Shown: positions 62,479-64,000 of the stretch, in pieces | Position numbering within the stretch: the stretch's first letter is position 1 | How the letters are laid out: the number at the start of each line of letters is the position of its first letter | NCBI GenBank assembly: GCA_011365055.1 | Contig: RDOG01000021.1 | Span: forward strand, 1 to 64,000 | Length of the DNA stretch: 64,000 nt | Direction: 5' to 3' | Source: Promethearchaeota archaeon | GTDB taxonomy: Archaea > Asgardarchaeota > Lokiarchaeia > Helarchaeales > RDOG01 | Translations under genes and position numbers: made by a program | Notes under the pieces: model-generated | Databases searched by the model: none | What the model was told of the DNA's origin: nothing | Seen by the model: the letters and a program-made list of their open reading frames with translations, nothing else

Positions 62479-64000
62479 TTAAAATATATGAGGAGCTTTC
62501 TCAGGAAAATGACCTAATTTTTTCAAAAGCTCAGAAGTTTCTGGATATTCCGTTAAATCTGCATAAGGGAGAAAGTTTGAATTTAAAAAAGTATTTTGAA
62601 AATTCTTATCTGCTCCTAATTCAATATATTCCACTTTTTTTGAAAACTCTTCAACTATTTTTTTAGCTTTTCTAGAAACTAAAGCCATTCTTGCACCTGT
62701 TCCTGCTGCATTTCCCACAGAAACTATTTTATCTAAAATGATCTCGGGAATAATCCCAATAATTCTTGCACTTTCTTTATCAATGTGTGATCCGAATGCA
62801 CCTGCAATAAAAACTTGATTGATTTTATCTTTAGAAATTTCTAAATTTTTCAAAAGCGTTAAAACTCCTGTCTGCATCGCAGCTTTTGCCAGCACTAATT
62901 GTCGAATGTCCCTTTGAGAAAATGTAATATCTTCTCGTGTTTCACTTTCACTAGATGGAACTACAACCAATTCCCAACCATCTTGACCTTGTCTAATCCT
63001 CTCATTTTCTATTTTCTTATTAAAAGACCCTGAAACATCAATTATACCAGCTTTTAACATCTCTGACGGTAAATCTACAAAAGCTGAGCCACAAATTCCT
63101 TTAGCTGGTTCATTATCTATCGTGAAATATTCTAATTTCAAACTATTTGGATCAATTCTAATTTTTTCTATCGCTCCACTTGAAGCTCTCATTCCATGTT
63201 TGATATGTGCTCCCTCAAATGCAGGTCCAGAAGCACATGAACAAGCATAAAGTTTATCACTATTGCCTAAAACAACTTCTGTATTTGTTCCTATATCCAA
63301 AGCTAAACAAATTTCTTTTTTCTTATGCATTTCCGTTGCTAAAATCACACCTACGGTATCTGCTCCCACATAACCAGCAATAACTGGCAGGAAATATATT
63401 TTTGCGTGAGAATGAATTCTAATTCCTATATCTTCATTATTTACTATAACAGAATTTCTAACAACTGGTGGATATGGAGATAAACCAAGCGACTTTGCTT
63501 TTATATTTAAAAATAAATGATGCATTACTGTATTTCCCACAGCCACCATTTCATAAATTTCGCTACTCTTTATACCTGTTCTTTCCATTAAATCTATCAG
63601 AATTTCGTTTAAGCCATCAATAACTGCTTTATTCAATTTTTCTGGTTCAGGATGATTTAATCTCGAAATAACATCTTCTCCATATGGAATCTGAGGATTC
63701 ATCAAGGATCCTGCAGCAACCACTTTTCCCGTATTTAAATCAATAATATAACCTGCTAATTTGGTTGTGCCAATATCTACAGCATATCCGAAAATTCTAG
63801 ATGTAGTATCTTCAGGTTCAATTGCTATAATTTCATTTTCCCAAAGAACTACCGTTACCTTAAAGTCACTTTCTCTAATAATCTCACTTAAATTTTGTAA
63901 AACGTGAAAATTTATTGTAATATCTTTTAAATTAGTTTTTTTAATTAGAGTTGCAATCAATCTGTCAAGATCAGATTTAGGATCTTCGAGAGTTGGTATT
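62479..64000 (-). CDS. RACo-type corrinoid reductive activator, ASKHA domain (5' partial)
   Basis: The frame is open to the window edge, so the N-terminal part, including the [2Fe-2S] ferredoxin domain normal for RACo, lies outside. The visible part has two ASKHA (Hsp70/actin-like) ATP-binding signatures, 'YAVDIGTTKLAGYIIDL' and 'ALDIGTNTEVVLGN', then 'CSCASGPAFEGAHIKHGMRA' and 'VFIAGAFGSHIDKESA'. RACo uses ATP to re-reduce inactive Co(II) corrinoid proteins, which fits the corrinoid protein and MttB-like enzyme encoded 2-5 kb away on the same strand. Confidence 0.85.
   Translation of the reverse strand, partial: IPTLEDPKSDLDRLIATLIKKTNLKDITINFHVLQNLSEIIRESDFKVTVVLWENEIIAIEPEDTTSRIFGYAVDIGTTKLAGYIIDLNTGKVVAAGSLMNPQIPYGEDVISRLNHPEPEKLNKAVIDGLNEILIDLMERTGIKSSEIYEMVAVGNTVMHHLFLNIKAKSLGLSPYPPVVRNSVIVNNEDIGIRIHSHAKIYFLPVIAGYVGADTVGVILATEMHKKKEICLALDIGTNTEVVLGNSDKLYACSCASGPAFEGAHIKHGMRASSGAIEKIRIDPNSLKLEYFTIDNEPAKGICGSAFVDLPSEMLKAGIIDVSGSFNKKIENERIRQGQDGWELVVVPSSESETREDITFSQRDIRQLVLAKAAMQTGVLTLLKNLEISKDKINQVFIAGAFGSHIDKESARIIGIIPEIILDKIVSVGNAAGTGARMALVSRKAKKIVEEFSKKVEYIELGADKNFQNTFLNSNFLPYADLTEYPETSELLKKLGHFPEKAPHIF

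Noticed and set aside
1..64000. Genome-wide reassignment of TAA to explain the two interrupted surface genes
   Set aside because: TAA is the normal terminator of many intact genes in the window, so it is not a sense codon here. Only local recoding, mutation or sequence error remain possible.

Overview
The window looks like a piece of an Asgard archaeal genome, most likely Lokiarchaeia-like. It is AT-rich (roughly 30% G+C by eye), has archaeal TATA boxes and A/G-rich Shine-Dalgarno sites, and freely uses TTG and GTG starts. Content that points to Asgard archaea: two Ras-superfamily GTPases; membrane proteins ending in a cytosolic longin/roadblock-like domain; a surface protein with a Loki-CTERM-like tail (IPGF, hydrophobic helix, basic end); archaeal-type CoA enzymes; a 3-hexulose-6-phosphate synthase/RraA fusion; MtrH, MttB-type and corrinoid proteins; and a group II chaperonin. 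No rRNA, tRNA, CRISPR array or complete mobile element was found.

Layout. 1-3264: surface protein with Ig-like domains and a cytosolic tail, cut by the window start. 3362-4211: nucleotidyltransferase plus small partner. 4278-6662: RuBisCO-like protein divergent from a TrmB-like regulator across a perfect 20-bp palindrome. 6978-9253: seven-helix membrane protein with a longin-like tail, facing two tandem Ras-like GTPases. 9356-14079: CoA-precursor genes (MfnA-type decarboxylase, ketopantoate reductase with an ATT start, HPS-RraA, phosphopantothenate synthetase). 14189-19392: small metabolic and unknown genes and a second nucleotidyltransferase pair. 19502-21713: metallohydrolase, 5-formyl-THF cyclo-ligase and NIPA/EamA-like membrane protein. 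21756-26354: NuoE/NuoF/NuoG-like flavin-iron-sulfur operon ending in a glutamate-synthase-like FMN subunit. 26769-30964: eRF1-like protein, class III aminotransferase, a structured RNA candidate, a helical protein and an alpha/alpha-toroid protein. 31227-35634: G+C-rich kelch protein, VapBC pair, MFS exporter. 35876-40579: a duplicated two-gene cassette (winged-helix protein plus seven-helix/longin-like protein). 40715-48582: CpXC protein, lipoate ligase, second VapBC, 890-aa TPR protein, cyclase-family hydrolase, DUF362 ferredoxin. 48826-52245: exported protein with an early TAA, then a PadR-Hsp20 stress operon. 52407-64000: methyl-transfer genes (MtrH, SCP2, corrinoid protein, MttB-type methyltransferase, RACo) mixed with a regulator, an SDR, a repeat-rich surface protein and a chaperonin with degenerate ATPase sites.

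How the parts fit. Methyl groups from a quaternary amine or similar donor could pass from the MttB-type enzyme to the corrinoid protein, which RACo reactivates, and then through MtrH to the archaeal C1 carrier. The metallohydrolase and cyclo-ligase also belong to C1-carrier metabolism. The Nuo-like/GltB-like operon would handle NAD(P)H and ferredoxin electrons. The most unusual theme is signalling: four proteins put a longin/roadblock-like domain on the cytosolic side of a membrane segment, one beside Ras-like GTPases and two each paired with a winged-helix protein. Two exported-protein genes carry an in-frame TAA in or just after the signal peptide while coding sequence continues past it.
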